From positions 23,999,961 to 24,063,960 of the forward strand of contig CM060312.1 in the NCBI GenBank assembly GCA_030674185.1: a stretch of 64,000 bases of DNA. Direction: 5' to 3'. Shown piece by piece: positions 1-12,062 of the stretch (position 1 is the stretch's first letter; each line of letters begins with the position of its first letter). Source of the DNA: Monoplex corrugatus. Taxonomy: Eukaryota; Mollusca; Gastropoda; Littorinimorpha; Ranellidae. The translations under genes and the position numbers were made by a program. The notes under the pieces were generated by a model that saw only the letters and a program-made list of their open reading frames with translations, was not told the origin of the DNA and did no database searches.

Positions 1-413
1 TTAGACTGGTATGATAGCAAAAATAAAAACAAAACAAAAAACCAACAACAAAAAACCCAACAACAACAACAAATCATAACCTCATTCTGAATTTATATAT
101 TGTTCTAATTTTATTGAAATGTGTGTCTTGGTGAGTCAGTATATCTAGTTTTTTCTTTTTTTTCGATGATGGAAGACACCTCTTTGTTTTCGCACATCTC
201 GCAAACCTTGACAGCTTAAAAAGGCAATTGTACTGCTACCCATTATTGGCAAGTTTTCATGTTTATTTTTTAACAAATTACTTCAAATGAAACCAACACA
301 GTAAAAACGCTATAATATTTACAGGCTTGTTTAATGACATGTACGTACCTGAAGTATGACATGAAGAAAATGAAAGAAGACATATTACAAGTACAGAAAA
401 CACGCAGACATAA
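1..413. other. A/T-rich intergenic DNA, nothing recognised
   Basis: Apart from short A-rich tracts near the left edge I see no gene, repeat unit or known element here. Confidence 0.5.
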
Positions 414-415
414 TA

Positions 416-1737
416 TACGAGGGCGAGTCAAAAAGTAATGCCTTTTTTATTTATATCAGACGAAGTTTTTGATAAAGTTACCTGAAATGTTGCTCAGTTA
501 CAAATGATTACAACTGTTACGGACTGAAATATTTTGTTTGGTATGTTTCCGGTTCATAGACTCGTGAGGAAAATTCAAAATGGCTGCCCCCCTAGAGTTG
601 CGTCAAAAATAAAGAGCAGTGATTGAATTCCTTGTTGTTGAGGGGGAAACCCCTGTGAACATTCACTAACGATTACAGAATGTGTATAAGGAGAATATTT
701 TAGATTATAGCAATGTTCGCAGGTGGGTCTGTCGTCTGAACGATGAAAAAGTGGGAACTGCGAGCGTAGCCGATAAACCCCATTCAGGCCGTCCGTCCAC
801 TTCTGTGAATCCTGCCAATAAAGCAAAAGCAGATGCTCTGATTAGAGAAGATAGGCGCATAACTCTTGAGGAGTTGGCAGAAAGCCTTGAAGTGAGCCAT
901 GGAAGTGCGTATAACATTGTTGAATCACTTGGGTTTTCGAAAGTGTGGAGAGCTGACTACCGAACGCAAGACTGACAGGGTCAACGGCTGCACTGAACTT
1001 CTTGAACAAAGTCAAAGAGACACCTTCTTTGGAAGGCTCGTACCGGTGATGAAACATGGATTCACCATTATGAACCGGAATCAAAGAGGCCGTCAGTGGA
1101 ATGGCGCCACCCTACGTCACCAAAACCGAAAAAGTTCAAGACGGAAAAGTCAGCTGGAAAAATCATGGCGACTGTTTTTTGGGATGCTCAAGGTGTCATT
1201 CTGGTTGATTTCTTGCCAAGAGGAGAAACAATAAATTCTGAGGCATGCATTAAGACCCTGACGAGGCTCAAAGCAAGTATCCAACGAGTAAGACCCAACT
1301 TGCAAATTGATAATGTCCTCCTTCTGCATGACAATGCTCGACCACACACAAGCATCAGGACAAGGGAGACAATCGCCTCATTCGGGTGGACAACTTTACC
1401 GCATCCTCCATACTCATCAGACTTAACGCCTTCAGACTATCATCTCTTCGGCCCCATGAAAGAGGGTTTGAGAGGCAAACATTATGCCAGTGACGAGGAA
1501 ATGAAAACTGCAGTGAAGACGTGGCTCCAAGCACAGTCAACAGAATTTTACGAGGCAGGGATACATACCCTCATTCGAAGGTGGAACACTGCTATTGAGA
1601 GAAACGGTGACTATGTTGAGAAGTAGGGATGTGATCCCCAGAGGACCAGCTTCATTTTGATGTATGATACATGTTCCGGTGTCGGTAATTGTTCCTGTAC
1701 TAAAGAAAAAGGCATTACATTTTGACTCACCCTCGTA
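416..1737 (+). mobile_element. mariner-type DNA transposon, inactivated
   Basis: The 27-bp ends 416-442 and 1711-1737 are inverted copies of each other with two mismatches (core GAGTCAAAA and its complement), and both are bordered by TA, the mariner target site. Because TA occurs twice at each border, the element proper may be 418-1735. The length of about 1.32 kb is normal for mariner. The enclosed transposase frame is broken, so the copy is not autonomous. Confidence 0.93.
580..1626 (+). pseudogene. mariner transposase pseudogene
   Basis: Mariner transposases bind the terminal repeats and cut and paste the element. The likely original start is ATG 580. The frame has TAA stops at 610 and 667. 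It then reads through the helix-turn-helix region (GRPSTS, ITLEELAESL) to about 945, continues in the +2 frame between about 960 and 1025 (CTELLEQSQRD), and returns to the first frame for the catalytic half up to TAG 1624-1626. Visible catalytic motifs are TGDETW (first Asp), HDNARPH (second Asp) and TPSDYHLF (third Asp). The second and third Asp are separated by 34 residues, the mariner D34D spacing. At least two nonsense changes and two frame changes make this a dead copy. The family is certain; the exact frameshift points are not. Confidence 0.92.
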
Positions 1738-1739
1738 TA

Positions 1740-3170
1740 TCCATATAGCCTATCTGTGCAAACATAAAATTATGTGATCATGTACATATGAAACTATAGA
1801 ATTTTTCTAAAAATTTGAAAAATTGCAAGACTAGGCATGACAAATTTCCCAACCAACAAACGTAAAAAGATAAATTGTGAACCATAAATTCAATGTAGAA
1901 TGAAGTAGGCCTACATACAAAAGCATTTTATTTCAGCCACAGACACAGGCTTGTCTTTCATATTCCACGGATCGGTTTCAATCCAAGCAGATTGTGACAT
2001 GCAAGCAGTCAGATCCTAACATACCCACGCACGTAAGTACGTACACACATACATATATACATACACACACGCACTGACATATCCATAAATCAGCTTCTCT
2101 CGTTCTCTCTGTCTGTCCTCTCACACATACACACACACGACACAGACACACGCACGCAAGAACATATACACGCACACAGCCCTGAACGAAAGTACACAGT
2201 GTCATCTGCGTTCACACAATGATATACATGTATAGACATATAATACATGTACGGTATGTACATGAACATGTTAAAATAACCATGCCCAGGTCCTTACATA
2301 CTGACGCACTCATAGAAACATAAACATGTTAAGTATTATGTATGCATGCTTAGATACCAAAATCACTGACACTAGGTATGTGCACACACCTGTGTGAATA
2401 TGAACATGTTATACGTTGTATACACTCACGACTTCTGCTGACAAAGGGAGATATTGTAAACATACCTAGAATGTAAGTCAACTTTCTTCCACAAGACACA
2501 AAACTTTTCAAATTAAGGGTCCCATTAGCTATGCTGGTATATGTATGCTCTGTTACGATCTTTCCCATTTACCTACAACGCTCAAAGGCAACATCGTGTA
2601 GCGTACTTGCCTAGATCAGAAATGCTTTGCATTCTCTTGGCCAAATTATACTGTTATTTTACAGCCTCAGCCTACCCATAGCTATGCATTGAACATCCCA
2701 AAGATCTAACCATACATGACGCATATAACACACTGCTAAACAATGAGCAGATCTACAAAGTGTACATGTACTCTAAAGCTGGGCCTACAAATTCTGTCGT
2801 CATTATGGTCCCAATCTTCAGTCTGCTACACGTTGGAGTCCTACAGAGCCTAGAGGGGATCATCGTTAATCTATGCCGCCTTCAGCACATTGTAAAACAA
2901 ACGCTGTGTAATAGCCAGTACGTCGCCGGCGGGAACACAATGACCGCAGGGTGTGTTGCGGCCCCAAACAGCCCTTAGGTATTTGCGGCGCAATAGCGAG
3001 TAGGCCTACATAGCCGCCCGCGAAACTGCCAGATGGTGACCGGTGTACCAGTTGTGTGTACATACCGAAGCGCTGTGTTAAAAGAAGACATCAAATGTTA
3101 AGTAGGTGAGAACAACCAATCAGACCTTGTCATCTGAAAGGTTTGAAACTATGACCATCATGCTTTGTTC
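1740..3170. other. intergenic DNA with a CA-rich patch
   Basis: A degenerate CA/CACG microsatellite lies at about 2030-2200. The palindrome TAGGCCTA occurs at 1906 and 3001. No coding segment could be supported. Confidence 0.5.
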
Positions 3171-3174
3171 CCAG

Positions 3175-3540
3175 AGTATAAATTAACAAGGTGCGTCATA
3201 GCTCGCATTTCTTGCCGCCGCTCTCACCAGAAGTGATCAACTTTAGGTGTTAGACTGCTGTCATTGTAGCACTGTCTTCTTCTTCTTCGATGTCTTCTTC
3301 CACTTCTTCTTCCATATCTCCATACGGTCCTTATTGCCGTTCTCCCATTTCCCTGTTTTCCTTCCCTACCTATCCTCATCAAGAGAGAATAGAGTCAAGC
3401 ACTAAAACAAGGACTTGTCTTTTGAGAGACTTCCCTTTCTGCTCTGGACACAAACGACCACCACAGCAATCATCACCTACTCCTTCACTACTCGCTCCAT
3501 CTCATATATATCCCTTCAAAAGTTACATGTAAGTAACTGA
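3175..3540 (+). other. possible orphan first exon (weak)
   Basis: A TATA-like AGTATAAATT at about 3175 is followed at promoter distance by a pyrimidine-rich stretch. An ATG at 3290 then opens an 81-codon Ser/Pro-rich frame that ends in ATGTAAGTAA, which includes a good splice-donor consensus. I see no homology and no downstream exon. It could equally be chance in Ser-codon-rich CTT repeats. Confidence 0.18.
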
Positions 3541-4183
3541 ATAAGTTGAAATAATAATAAGAAAAAGGATTTTCCTTCTTTTTCTTTTCCTTTAAAGGTC
3601 TCACAACACTTGGTATAGCAAACTTCAACATCTGGTTGGAAAACTAACACCACACATTACCATTATGTCTTACTATCCAAAGGCAAACCAACAGCGAAAC
3701 AGCAACGCTTAATTGTCGCAATACACATCAACCAGCAATGAGGTGAAGAATTGTCCATGAGTCAGAAATCGATGATTAAAAACATGCTCTATCGGCGTCA
3801 TATTCATGTCGCAGGTTTATACACAATTATGCAATTTGCATAACACACGTGTGTTTATGAGACATAACAGTTCACGTCCGTTCACGTCTTCAAGGTTGGA
3901 GTGGACCATTTATGCATTTATAGTTGTAACAAAATGAATATCAGCATGTGCATAATAAAAACTCCATGAATCAATCATCTATGTTTTAAAGCAAGCACAC
4001 ACACACACACACACACCAAACCCTGCTACGCACGCACACACTACAATACGCACAAGGGCCCACAATCATACACCTATACCTGCGCTCACGTACCTTCGGT
4101 TAAGTTGGCAGGATAATAATAAGTAGGCCTATTACGCAAGGTGAGAGATGGGAACTGTACTCCAACAATTTGAATTTGTATTT
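3541..4183. other. intergenic DNA, short CA run
   Basis: A (CA)n run sits near 3993-4014 and a TAGGCCTA palindrome near 4123. Nothing else was recognised. Confidence 0.45.
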
Positions 4184-4345
4184 CTCAAGAGGACGTCTCC
4201 GCGCTGGGAATGAATTCCATATGCACTAACGTCACAGGTGCCATATGATGAAGATCCAGAATGATCACGGCACAAGCCTCTAAGCCTGCACATAAACCCA
4301 CGAGCTGGCCAGGTCCTGAGGTCCTACCTAGATAGTTCCATAACC
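4184..4345 (+). repeat. interspersed repeat S3, copy 1 (SINE-like)
   Basis: The sequence from CTCAAGAGGACGTCTCCGCG through CAGGTCCTGAGG recurs at 26495-26940, 33155-33255, 43550-43825 (minus strand) and 48810-48890. The dispersed copies with the same internal order show a mobile short repeat. I could not place its polymerase III promoter or name its family. Confidence 0.75.
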
Positions 4346-5100
4346 CTGGGATCGTAGGGGAGTCAAGTGACAGAGACCTCAACTTTTCCCGGGGCCAGCA
4401 CCATGAGGGCGGCGCATTCACTCTAACACCAACCTGTTAGCAGGACTAGTTCTCTTGTCATGTCCAATTTTCATACATGGTGATGTCTTTAGCATGACAC
4501 GCAACTCACAGTTATGACATAAGAATAGCAAGTATAGAATCATGTCCTTCTTCAAAATGACAATAACAAACGAGAGAAATGTTAATGAACATTAATGCAT
4601 GTACATCAAAGAAAGCATGACACCCACCCCCTCCCCTCCTCTCTCTCTCTCCGCTCTCTTGGGGCACGAGATAAGATGGCGAAGGGGTAGCTATGTTGAT
4701 GTTTAGCTCTGCTGATTTTCCACTGTTGCTCCTCTATTCATCGTTGAAGAAACAATATTATTTTGTGAGATGGGTGCATCGTACAGTGAAGAGCAGACGA
4801 AATCGTACATAATGTGTGACCTGGTCACTTACAGGGTCAGAATTGATCTTATCTGTGGAGGTGTGCTGGTGAAGCTGAATGTGGGTTCAGAGGTCACACA
4901 GGTGAGAGACGCCGCAAAAAGTGACATACCTATATCAACAACAGACATCTTGTCATCATTCGTTTTTTTGCTGGCTCCTTGTTCTGATATGTATGACATT
5001 TTTTTCTAACTTTGAGCAATTGTTTATTCCGAAAACTGTATAAGGTCAGGAACAGTGTGTTGGGAACAGTGTGTTGTGAACGGTGTGCTGTAAAGATGAC
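4346..5100. other. DNA 5' of the LINE remnant, unassigned
   Basis: A C/T-rich tract (4625-4660) precedes a stretch that may be LINE 5' untranslated sequence. An 80-codon frame opening at ATG 4770 has no recognisable domain, so I do not call it a gene. Confidence 0.35.
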
Positions 5101-5183
5101 AGTGTCGATTCAAATTTATCTCTCGTGATGCACGTGCCAACTGCCATCTCGCTGGTTTGTATGGCCAATAAAATGTTCTCCAT

Positions 5184-6151
5184 GTGGAAACTGCGCCTCA
5201 GTGGGACACCGAGGAAAACCCCGGCCCTGACCCAGCGCTCAACCAACCACAGAATGGAAGGGGTACAGAAGAAAACGAAAGTCGGCCAACCGTGGCGAGT
5301 GGCATGGATGAATTTCTCGCTAGAATCGCCGACAAAATACCACAGCAAATACTCAAGCAGACTGACCTAATAAGGGGTGATATAGGTTGCATAAAGGAAG
5401 AGCTGAATGAAATTAATTAAAGGACAGTGTGCACAAATTCCTAGCAGATGTGACAGACTGGAAAAAGAACAGCGAGATTTGACTGACAGTGCGACAGCAA
5501 TGATCTCAGACATTAACAGTGTGTGTCAAGAAGTATCGGATGGCAGAGAAGAAACTAACAAACTGAAATCAACAGTTCAAGATTTGCAAGATGAAATTTC
5601 AAATATGACTTCAGAAAACGACAGATTAGAAGGGTTTTCCCAAAGAGATAATCTCAGATTCTTTGGGGAACCTCAAAACAGTGCCAGTGAAAACCCAGAT
5701 GTGTGTGTGGCTACACTGGTCAGTCTTTTGAACAGAATCAACGACACAAAGACATGGACACCAGACGATTTTGTGAGGGCACACAGGGTGGGACAAGCTA
5801 AACAGGACCAACCCAGATCAGTAATAGTGCGTTTTACGCAATGGAGAGAGAAAATGCGTATATTCGCAAACAAAATCATTCGAGACAAGTTGAAGGAACA
5901 AGGCATTAACGTGTCAAACGACCTAACAAAGGGTCAAGCTAACGTTGTTGCTCAAGCCAGAAGAAAGGGGAGGAAAATTTTTTTTCAAAAACGGAGTGAT
6001 GGTGATGGGTCCTTACCTTCCTGATTCCCGTACCAATACCCAGGTGACAGCGACAGGCAGAGACAACACTGTGGGCATGGCACCTACAACAACCCTGACA
6101 CCACGCCAACAGCACTATTTGGGTCAAGATCGTGCACGCTACGGAAATTGA
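5184..6151 (+). pseudogene. LINE ORF1 protein with 2A-like NPGP motif
   Basis: LINE ORF1 proteins are RNA-binding chaperones that coat the element transcript. Near the N-terminus the frame reads WDTEENPGP (NPGP codons 5217-5228), the core of 2A-type ribosome-skipping peptides, which are known at the start of some non-LTR retrotransposon ORFs. The hydrophobic stretch expected upstream of a 2A core (SLVCMANKMFSM) is present but in another frame, and a TAA at 5169 closes the NPGP frame upstream. After that come a Glu/Lys-rich coiled coil (about 5420-5640), an RRM-like segment beginning QRDNLRFFG and a basic C-terminal domain (RAHRVGQ, KEQGINV). The frame shifts at about 5407-5420 and at a poly-T near 5978, giving an end at TGA 6149-6151. 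These indels make it a pseudogene unless they are sequencing errors. Confidence 0.8.
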
Positions 6152-6251
6152 ACTGCACGAATTCTCTATTTTTTGGAAACTTTTTGACTCGCAGATTGAT
6201 CCAATCTGAACGTATGGCTCAGAAATATGGGGATTTTCTAGCAATGATAAA

Positions 6252-7040
6252 ATGGAAAAGGTACATACATTTGCCATCAAACGCTTCCTTTCGGTACCAT
6301 TGCATTCATCTAATAAAATGTTATATGGAGAAACTGGCCGTTATCCTTTGTTTTTGAAAACTCAAATGAAATGTATTAAATACTGGTTGAAATTAACCCA
6401 GCTCCCAATGTCAAGATTGTGCAAGCACGCCTATAAGATGTTATTGATTCAATTAGATTCGGGTAAACAAAACTGGGCATATTTCGGTAAGAAAATGTTA
6501 ACCACACATGGATTTGGTATTGTGTGGATGTGCCAGGGAGTTGGTTACGAACAAGGATTTCTTTCAGAATTTAGGGATAGACTAGTTGATTCGTACAAAC
6601 AAAACTGGCACGCTGAAATGGAAGAATCTGAGAAATATGATTGGCTCCTTTCCTTTAAAAGTATTTATCAAACCGAAAAATATATAAAGGTCGTAATAAA
6701 TAAATGGCACAGAAGCAATCTTGCTCGTTTTAGACTGAGAGCCCTAGGATTAAATGTAACAAAAGATGGTTTTACTCCAATTTATCGGCACACTCTATTT
6801 GTCCCATGTGGGATGCAGAGACAGAAGATGAAATACATTTTTTGTTTGTATGCAAGTCATATTAAAGTATACGTCAAAAATGCATAATCTTTAATCTTTA
6901 ATGAGGACATTTCAAGTCAAAGGGACATTACCAGAATACTCATGACTGAAGATGAAAAACTTCAAAAATCCCTCGCTAAGTTTATTAGCCTTGCTTGGGA
7001 AGTCGGAGAAAGAAAACACCACATCAATAAATTAATGTAA
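6252..7040 (+). pseudogene. C-terminal fragment of LINE ORF2
   Basis: The segment EKVHTFAIKRFL ... CIKYWLKLTQL ... NWHAEMEESEKYDWLLSFKS is typical of the region after the reverse transcriptase in molluscan LINE ORF2 proteins. Near 6800-6850 the frame shifts, and the next frame gives a Cys/His-type tail (CPMW...EDEIHFLFVC) in which one expected Cys is Trp. A final short frame runs to TAA 7038-7040. No endonuclease or polymerase residues remain. Confidence 0.75.
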
Positions 7041-7075
7041 GTTTATCTCCAGTGAAGATATCACTTTATATTGTT

Positions 7076-8230
7076 CCTAGGTTTATTTGCTGGACTAGGG
7101 TCTTCCTTTTACAGTTATATGACTAATTACGTCGGGTGGTCAACTTTTTCTTCAACTTTTTTTTTATTTAAAAAAAAACAAACAGAAAACCCCCAACTTA
7201 AATGGATGTAATGTTAGATATGACTATATAAATCGGAGTGTATATACGAGTGTATACAGACCTGTCTGTATGCAAGCATATGATAGTTCACGATTGTGAA
7301 ATGGACTATGCTTCCAGGTGTCTATTTCAAAATAGATATGAATTGAGCGTGCATGTCTAACATTGATTTATGTTTTCTTATTGTTATTGTTTCAAGATTT
7401 TCTTTCTAAAAGCATCGTGAAAACGTCGCCGTAAAATTAATGAATTTGTTTTGTGCTACTTGCCACAAGGACAAAAATGTCAGTGGCAATAAACCATTTT
7501 CAGTTTCAGTCTCTCTCTCTCCCTCCTGTCTGTCAGTCTGAACGCGTGCTCTCTTACACATACAAGTACATTGCAAAGCACACGCGGAAACATATACGCA
7601 CACACACACACGCACACTGTACTAATACTCACGCAATGGGGCATGCACATACACACGCGCTTGCGCGCGCATACATATTATATATATATACACACACGTG
7701 CGCGCGCATGTATTCACTCAACACATACTTATGCACATACGTGCGGAAGCGCTGGTGCTCACACAGTCGTATTCAAGGATATGTAAACATAAAACTTACT
7801 AATGCATGCTTCTTCGTAATCATATCTTTGATGAACTCCACCGTTTCGTCCACTGCCTAATTGTGTCGGGATGAGGAAATGCCAGTCCACATGTCCTCTT
7901 TACACAATGATATGTCTTTGTGGGATGAAATTGTTCAGTGAGAGCAAAGGCCTCTAAGGGCAGGGTGATAAATGAGATCTCATTTGGACTTCAAGAGTCA
8001 TTTCATCACTTCAAGAAGTACCTGAAAATGTTGTTTCCAACATCTCTTCACAGTAGTCAGAAATGAAACTTTCTCGCTTTTCAGGGATGTTACAACTTCA
8101 GTCAATGATGTAATCTTTTTAAACGATTTCATTCTTTCTTTTTTTTTTTGTTATGCAAGAATTTCGGTGGGTTTTTTTTGTTACATGCGTTTAGCACATC
8201 CTGGTCGTTATCTACTCTCCTTTTCATCAT
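7076..8230. other. intergenic DNA with CA / CG / TA alternating repeats
   Basis: At 7550-7745 alternating purine-pyrimidine DNA (ACACGCGC, GCGCGCAT, TATATATA, GTGCGCGCGC) forms a compound microsatellite. A short S3-like start (CAGTTTCAGT) precedes it at about 7500. No gene was recognised. Confidence 0.55.
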
Positions 8231-8235
8231 GCGGG

Positions 8236-8393
8236 TGTCGGATTGCCGTGTGCTGGGAGGAATTACCTAGAAGTGTCCATAGGCAGGCTAGTAGGTCGAA
8301 GAGACGTTATTTCCCAGTCCTCCGTAATCGGCGGTCTCCTCAATTCTCATTGGCTGATATGAAATGTATGACAACAGGGACCATAACTCTACA
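8236..8393 (-). repeat. 3' LTR of the Gypsy-type element
   Basis: It is a 158-bp copy, TG to CA on the plus strand, preceded by the target duplicate GCGGG. It differs from the 5' LTR at four single bases. Confidence 0.96.
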
Positions 8394-8404
8394 TCCCCTT
8401 TACT
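8394..8404 (-). other. polypurine tract
   Basis: On the minus strand AGTAAAGGGGA abuts the 3' LTR, where plus-strand DNA synthesis is primed. Confidence 0.8.
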
Positions 8405-8533
8405 CAGGCTAAATGTCAACAACAACAAAACTGTCACTGTGCTCATGTCCATTTTAAACTCATTAAACTTTTCTGCTCAAAACTCAAACATCTAAAAGAA
8501 CTAACTCTTGAAACTCAACTAATAGGAACTCTT

Positions 8534-11500
8534 TCAGTCTTTGTTCAATTCTTGAACTTTACAAATTGAGTTTTTGTGGAACCTTAACACATCGACCACT
8601 TTTAGTAACTTTTTTGGTGTTGAACTAATGTTTGTGTTTGGTTTGTGAACATCAACCTGGTCTTCAGAAGACGTGCAGCTTTCTTTATCTTGAAATTCAG
8701 AAGTCCTACAGTGTACCCGTTGTTGACACTGCTGTTCCGAAAGAGTAGATGTTGCCTTGGGTGGAGACGATGGTTTGTTGAGCTGCTGGCTACTGTTTCT
8801 GTTTCTTAGGTGATAACGGTTTCTTCTCTGGATCCCCGTTTTTGTTTGTAGGTTGTAGGATCTACCATGCTGAGATGATGATGAAGGTGACTGGCTCACT
8901 ATCACAGCTTCGGTGTCTTTTGGAATTTTGATCCATACAGCATCTCCTTTTCTCAGTTCTGGCTGAGGTCTTGCTCGATGTCGCCGGTCGAAATCTTGTT
9001 TTTGCTTTCTTTTCAGTTTCATGTCTGTCTCCTGAAACTTCTTTACATTGCTTCCTTCAGGTATACATGTATGTTGTTTTGGAAGAGTTGGAAGTCTTGT
9101 TCGAAGTTTTCTTCCAATCAGTAGTTCTGCTGGCGATAATCCATGCTGAAGTGGTGTCGAACGATAATTCAGAAGAGCTATGTATGCATCATCTGCCTTG
9201 TTCAACAGCATTTTGATGGTTTTGACAGCTCTTTCAGCTTCTCCATTCCCTTGTGGATGCAGTGGACTGCTTTTAAGGTGAGTGAAACCATATGACACTG
9301 CAAATTGTACAAAATCCCAAGAGCTGAACTGAGGTCCATTGTCCGACCTTACTGTTTCAGGAATTCCATGACGAGCAAATACTGACTTGATCTGCTCGAT
9401 GACAGCAGATGATGTGGTTTGTCTCAGGTGTGCAATTTCAATCCACTGAGAATAATTGTCTACTATCAACAAGTAAGGGTGATTTTTCCATTCAAAAAGA
9501 TCAATCCCCACTCTCTGCCATGGAAAGTCTGGTGTCTTTGTTGGTTGTAGTGGCTCAGGATGCAGTTTTCTTTCTCTCACAAACTTTGCAATCTTTGATC
9601 ATGCTTTCTATTTGCTGAGAAAGTTTCGGCCACCACACACAGCTTCTGGCAAACGCTCTACATTTGACTATGCCTTGGTGTCCTTCATGGATACGTGCCA
9701 GAATATCTTTTTGAAGTACTTCAGGAATAACTAGACGAGTTTGAAATAGCAAAAGTCCATCTTCTACTATTAGTTCATTTCGTACAGTCCAGTACGGTTT
9801 CAATGCCGGGTCACTTCTAGCTTTTTCTGGCCACGATGACTGGCAGTAGTTTTTTTACTTGGCAACAGATCTCATCTTGATCCTGTTTCTCTCTGATCTC
9901 TGAAGTTTTGTGCTACTTGCAGGGAATCCCTCCATGATTGTTTTGACTGACAACTGTGTCTCAAACTCCATAAAGTGATCCTGTTCAGCAGGAACACAGA
10001 CAGGACTCCGAGACAAAGTATCTGCAGTTGCCAGACGTTTCCCTGGAACATGGATGATATTGTATGTAAAACGCATCATTCTCATCCTGAATCTTTGAAT
10101 GCGTGGAGTCAATTCATCCAAGAGCTTTGTTTTCAACAAAGCGAGTAGCGGCTTGTGGTCAGTTTCAATTGTGAAACTTGGTAGTCCAACAAGAAAGTCT
10201 TCAAATTTTTCACAGCACCATGTGACTGCAAGTGCCTCCTTCTCCACTTGAGCATATCTTTGTTCAGTGTCAGTAAGAGACCTTGACGCATATAAGACAG
10301 GTTTCCCTGTCTGTTCCTTCTTTTTGTAGTAGGACTCCTCCCATGCCATAGGATGATCCATCAGCTAAGATCTTGGTTGGCTTTTCAGGATTATAATGAC
10401 ACAGAACTGGAGTAGTACTCAGTTGCTTTTTCAGTGTCTGAAAGGCTTTTTCCTGAGGTTCATCCCAAATCCAAGAAGTCTCTTTCTTTAAAAGATCTCT
10501 GAGAGGTTTTGTTGTTTCAGCCAGGTTTGGTGCAAACTTTCCAATGTGGTTGACCATGCCAAGGAATCTGCGAACTTCCGCTACGTTCTGAGGCCTTGGT
10601 AGCTTGGTAATGGCTATCACTTTCTCTGGATCGATCTGGATTCCCTCTTTGGAAATGATATGCCCGAGAAACTTGACTCTGTCAACAGCGAAGACACACT
10701 TTTCATTGAGAGTCACTCCTGCTGCTTTCATTCTTTGAAGTACTGTTCGGAGTTGGCCATCATGTTCTTCTCGGTCCTTTCCACTGATCAAAACATCATC
10801 TATGTCGCAGATGACACCTGGTATGCCAGAGAGAATGTGACTCATTTCTCTTTGAAAGACTTCAGGTCCTGAACTTATTTCGAAAGGCAGCCTTTTGAAG
10901 CAAAACCTTCCAAATGGCGTGATGAAGGTTGTCAGTTTCTGAGATGCCTCATCCAAGGGAACCTGAAAAAATCCACTGTTGCAATCTAATTTGCTGAAGA
11001 CAGTGGCTCCAGAAAGTTGTGCCAGGAGTTGATCAGTAGTAGGAAGAGGAAAGTTTTCTCTTTGCACGCTTTCGTTGAGTTTTGTGAAGTCCACACAAAG
11101 TCTGATTTTCCCAAATTTGCCTTTGGAACTGCAACGATGGGAGCGCACCAATCTGTAGGTTCAGTAACAGGTCTGATAATGTCCTGTTTTTCCATCTCTT
11201 TCAATTCATCTTCAACCTTTTTCTTCATAGGAATTGGGAGGCGGCGAGGTACTGCAACTTTGAAAGGTTTTGCATCTTTATCTAGGGTGATCTTGTAGGC
11301 ATTTTTCATTTTGCCGAGACCTGTAAATAACTCTGGGAATTCTTTCTGTACTTCCTCTTTTACACTGTTAACATCCCCTTCTTGTTGTACCTCATTCACT
11401 CTCTCCAACAAACTTAGAGCTTCAATAGCAGGTCTTCCTAACAGAGGTTCTTTCAAGTCTGTGACAACATAAAGATCCTGTTCTGTGGAAGTGTTTTCTG

Positions 11501-12062
11501 TTGAGAGTGTTGCACTAACTACTCCCTTCACATTAAGTGGATTTTGTCCTGGACCAAACAGCTTTTTATCCGTTTTCTTGATTAGCGGTGAATTCTTCTT
11601 GAAAAATCTTTCTGGTATAACTGTTACATCCGCTCCAGTGTCCACTCTATACTTCACAGGTTTGCCAATGGTCGTGATTGTTGCATGCCACATGTCATCT
11701 TGAACAGTTCCAATGCAGTTTGTTTCTTTTTCAGTCACTACTGAACCTAACACAAACTCATCTTCCTGTTCTTCCACAGCATTGACAGATGTCCTCTTAC
11801 TTTTAGATTTGCACATAGTAGCAAAATGACCTTTCTTGGAACATTTGTAACATTCAGCTTCTTTTGCAGGACAGTCTTTTCTTTCATGAGTAGGATTTTT
11901 CCCACAACGCTGGCACTTTTGTTTTTGCTTCCTTTGAAGTCTTGTCGTTTCCACGAGTCTTAGAACTGAGTTTGTGCAGTCTATTGACTTGTGTGTCCGG
12001 TGCCTCCTGTCCTGTGCTGATAGTCTGTGACTGTTGCCTCGACGTTTCGTATGCTCTGCCAA
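8534..12062 (-). pseudogene. pol region (zinc knuckles, protease, RT, RNase H, integrase), frame broken
   Basis: On the minus strand, in order: two zinc knuckles (CQRCGKNPTHERKDC and CYKCSKKGHFATMC), near 11800-11920; aspartic protease with VDTGAD; reverse transcriptase with LCVDFTKLN and the catalytic IDDV; RNase H with ETDHKPLLAL and ADTLSR; integrase H2C2 zinc domain (9803-9555); integrase core with GIDLFEW, VRSDNGPQF and a Glu in the GEAERAVK helix. The reading frame changes by one base near 11115, near 10320 (a poly-A/T run) and near 9570, and a TAA interrupts at 9855-9857. The parts are otherwise full length. Most breaks sit at short homopolymers, so sequencing error is possible beside true decay. 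Confidence 0.93.

Larger units (their letters stand above)
5101..7075 (+). mobile_element. non-LTR retrotransposon remnant (L1/Tx1-like ORF1, deleted ORF2)
   Basis: An ORF1-type nucleic-acid-binding protein (5184-6151) is followed about 100 bp later by only the C-terminal part of a LINE ORF2 (6252-7040). The endonuclease and reverse transcriptase, normally 2-3 kb, are missing, so the copy has a large internal deletion. The 5' border is not visible; 5101 is an estimate. Confidence 0.8.

Noticed and set aside
4770..5009. 79-residue open frame upstream of the LINE ORF1
   Set aside because: It has a true ATG, but I see no homology. It is more likely LINE 5' region or chance.
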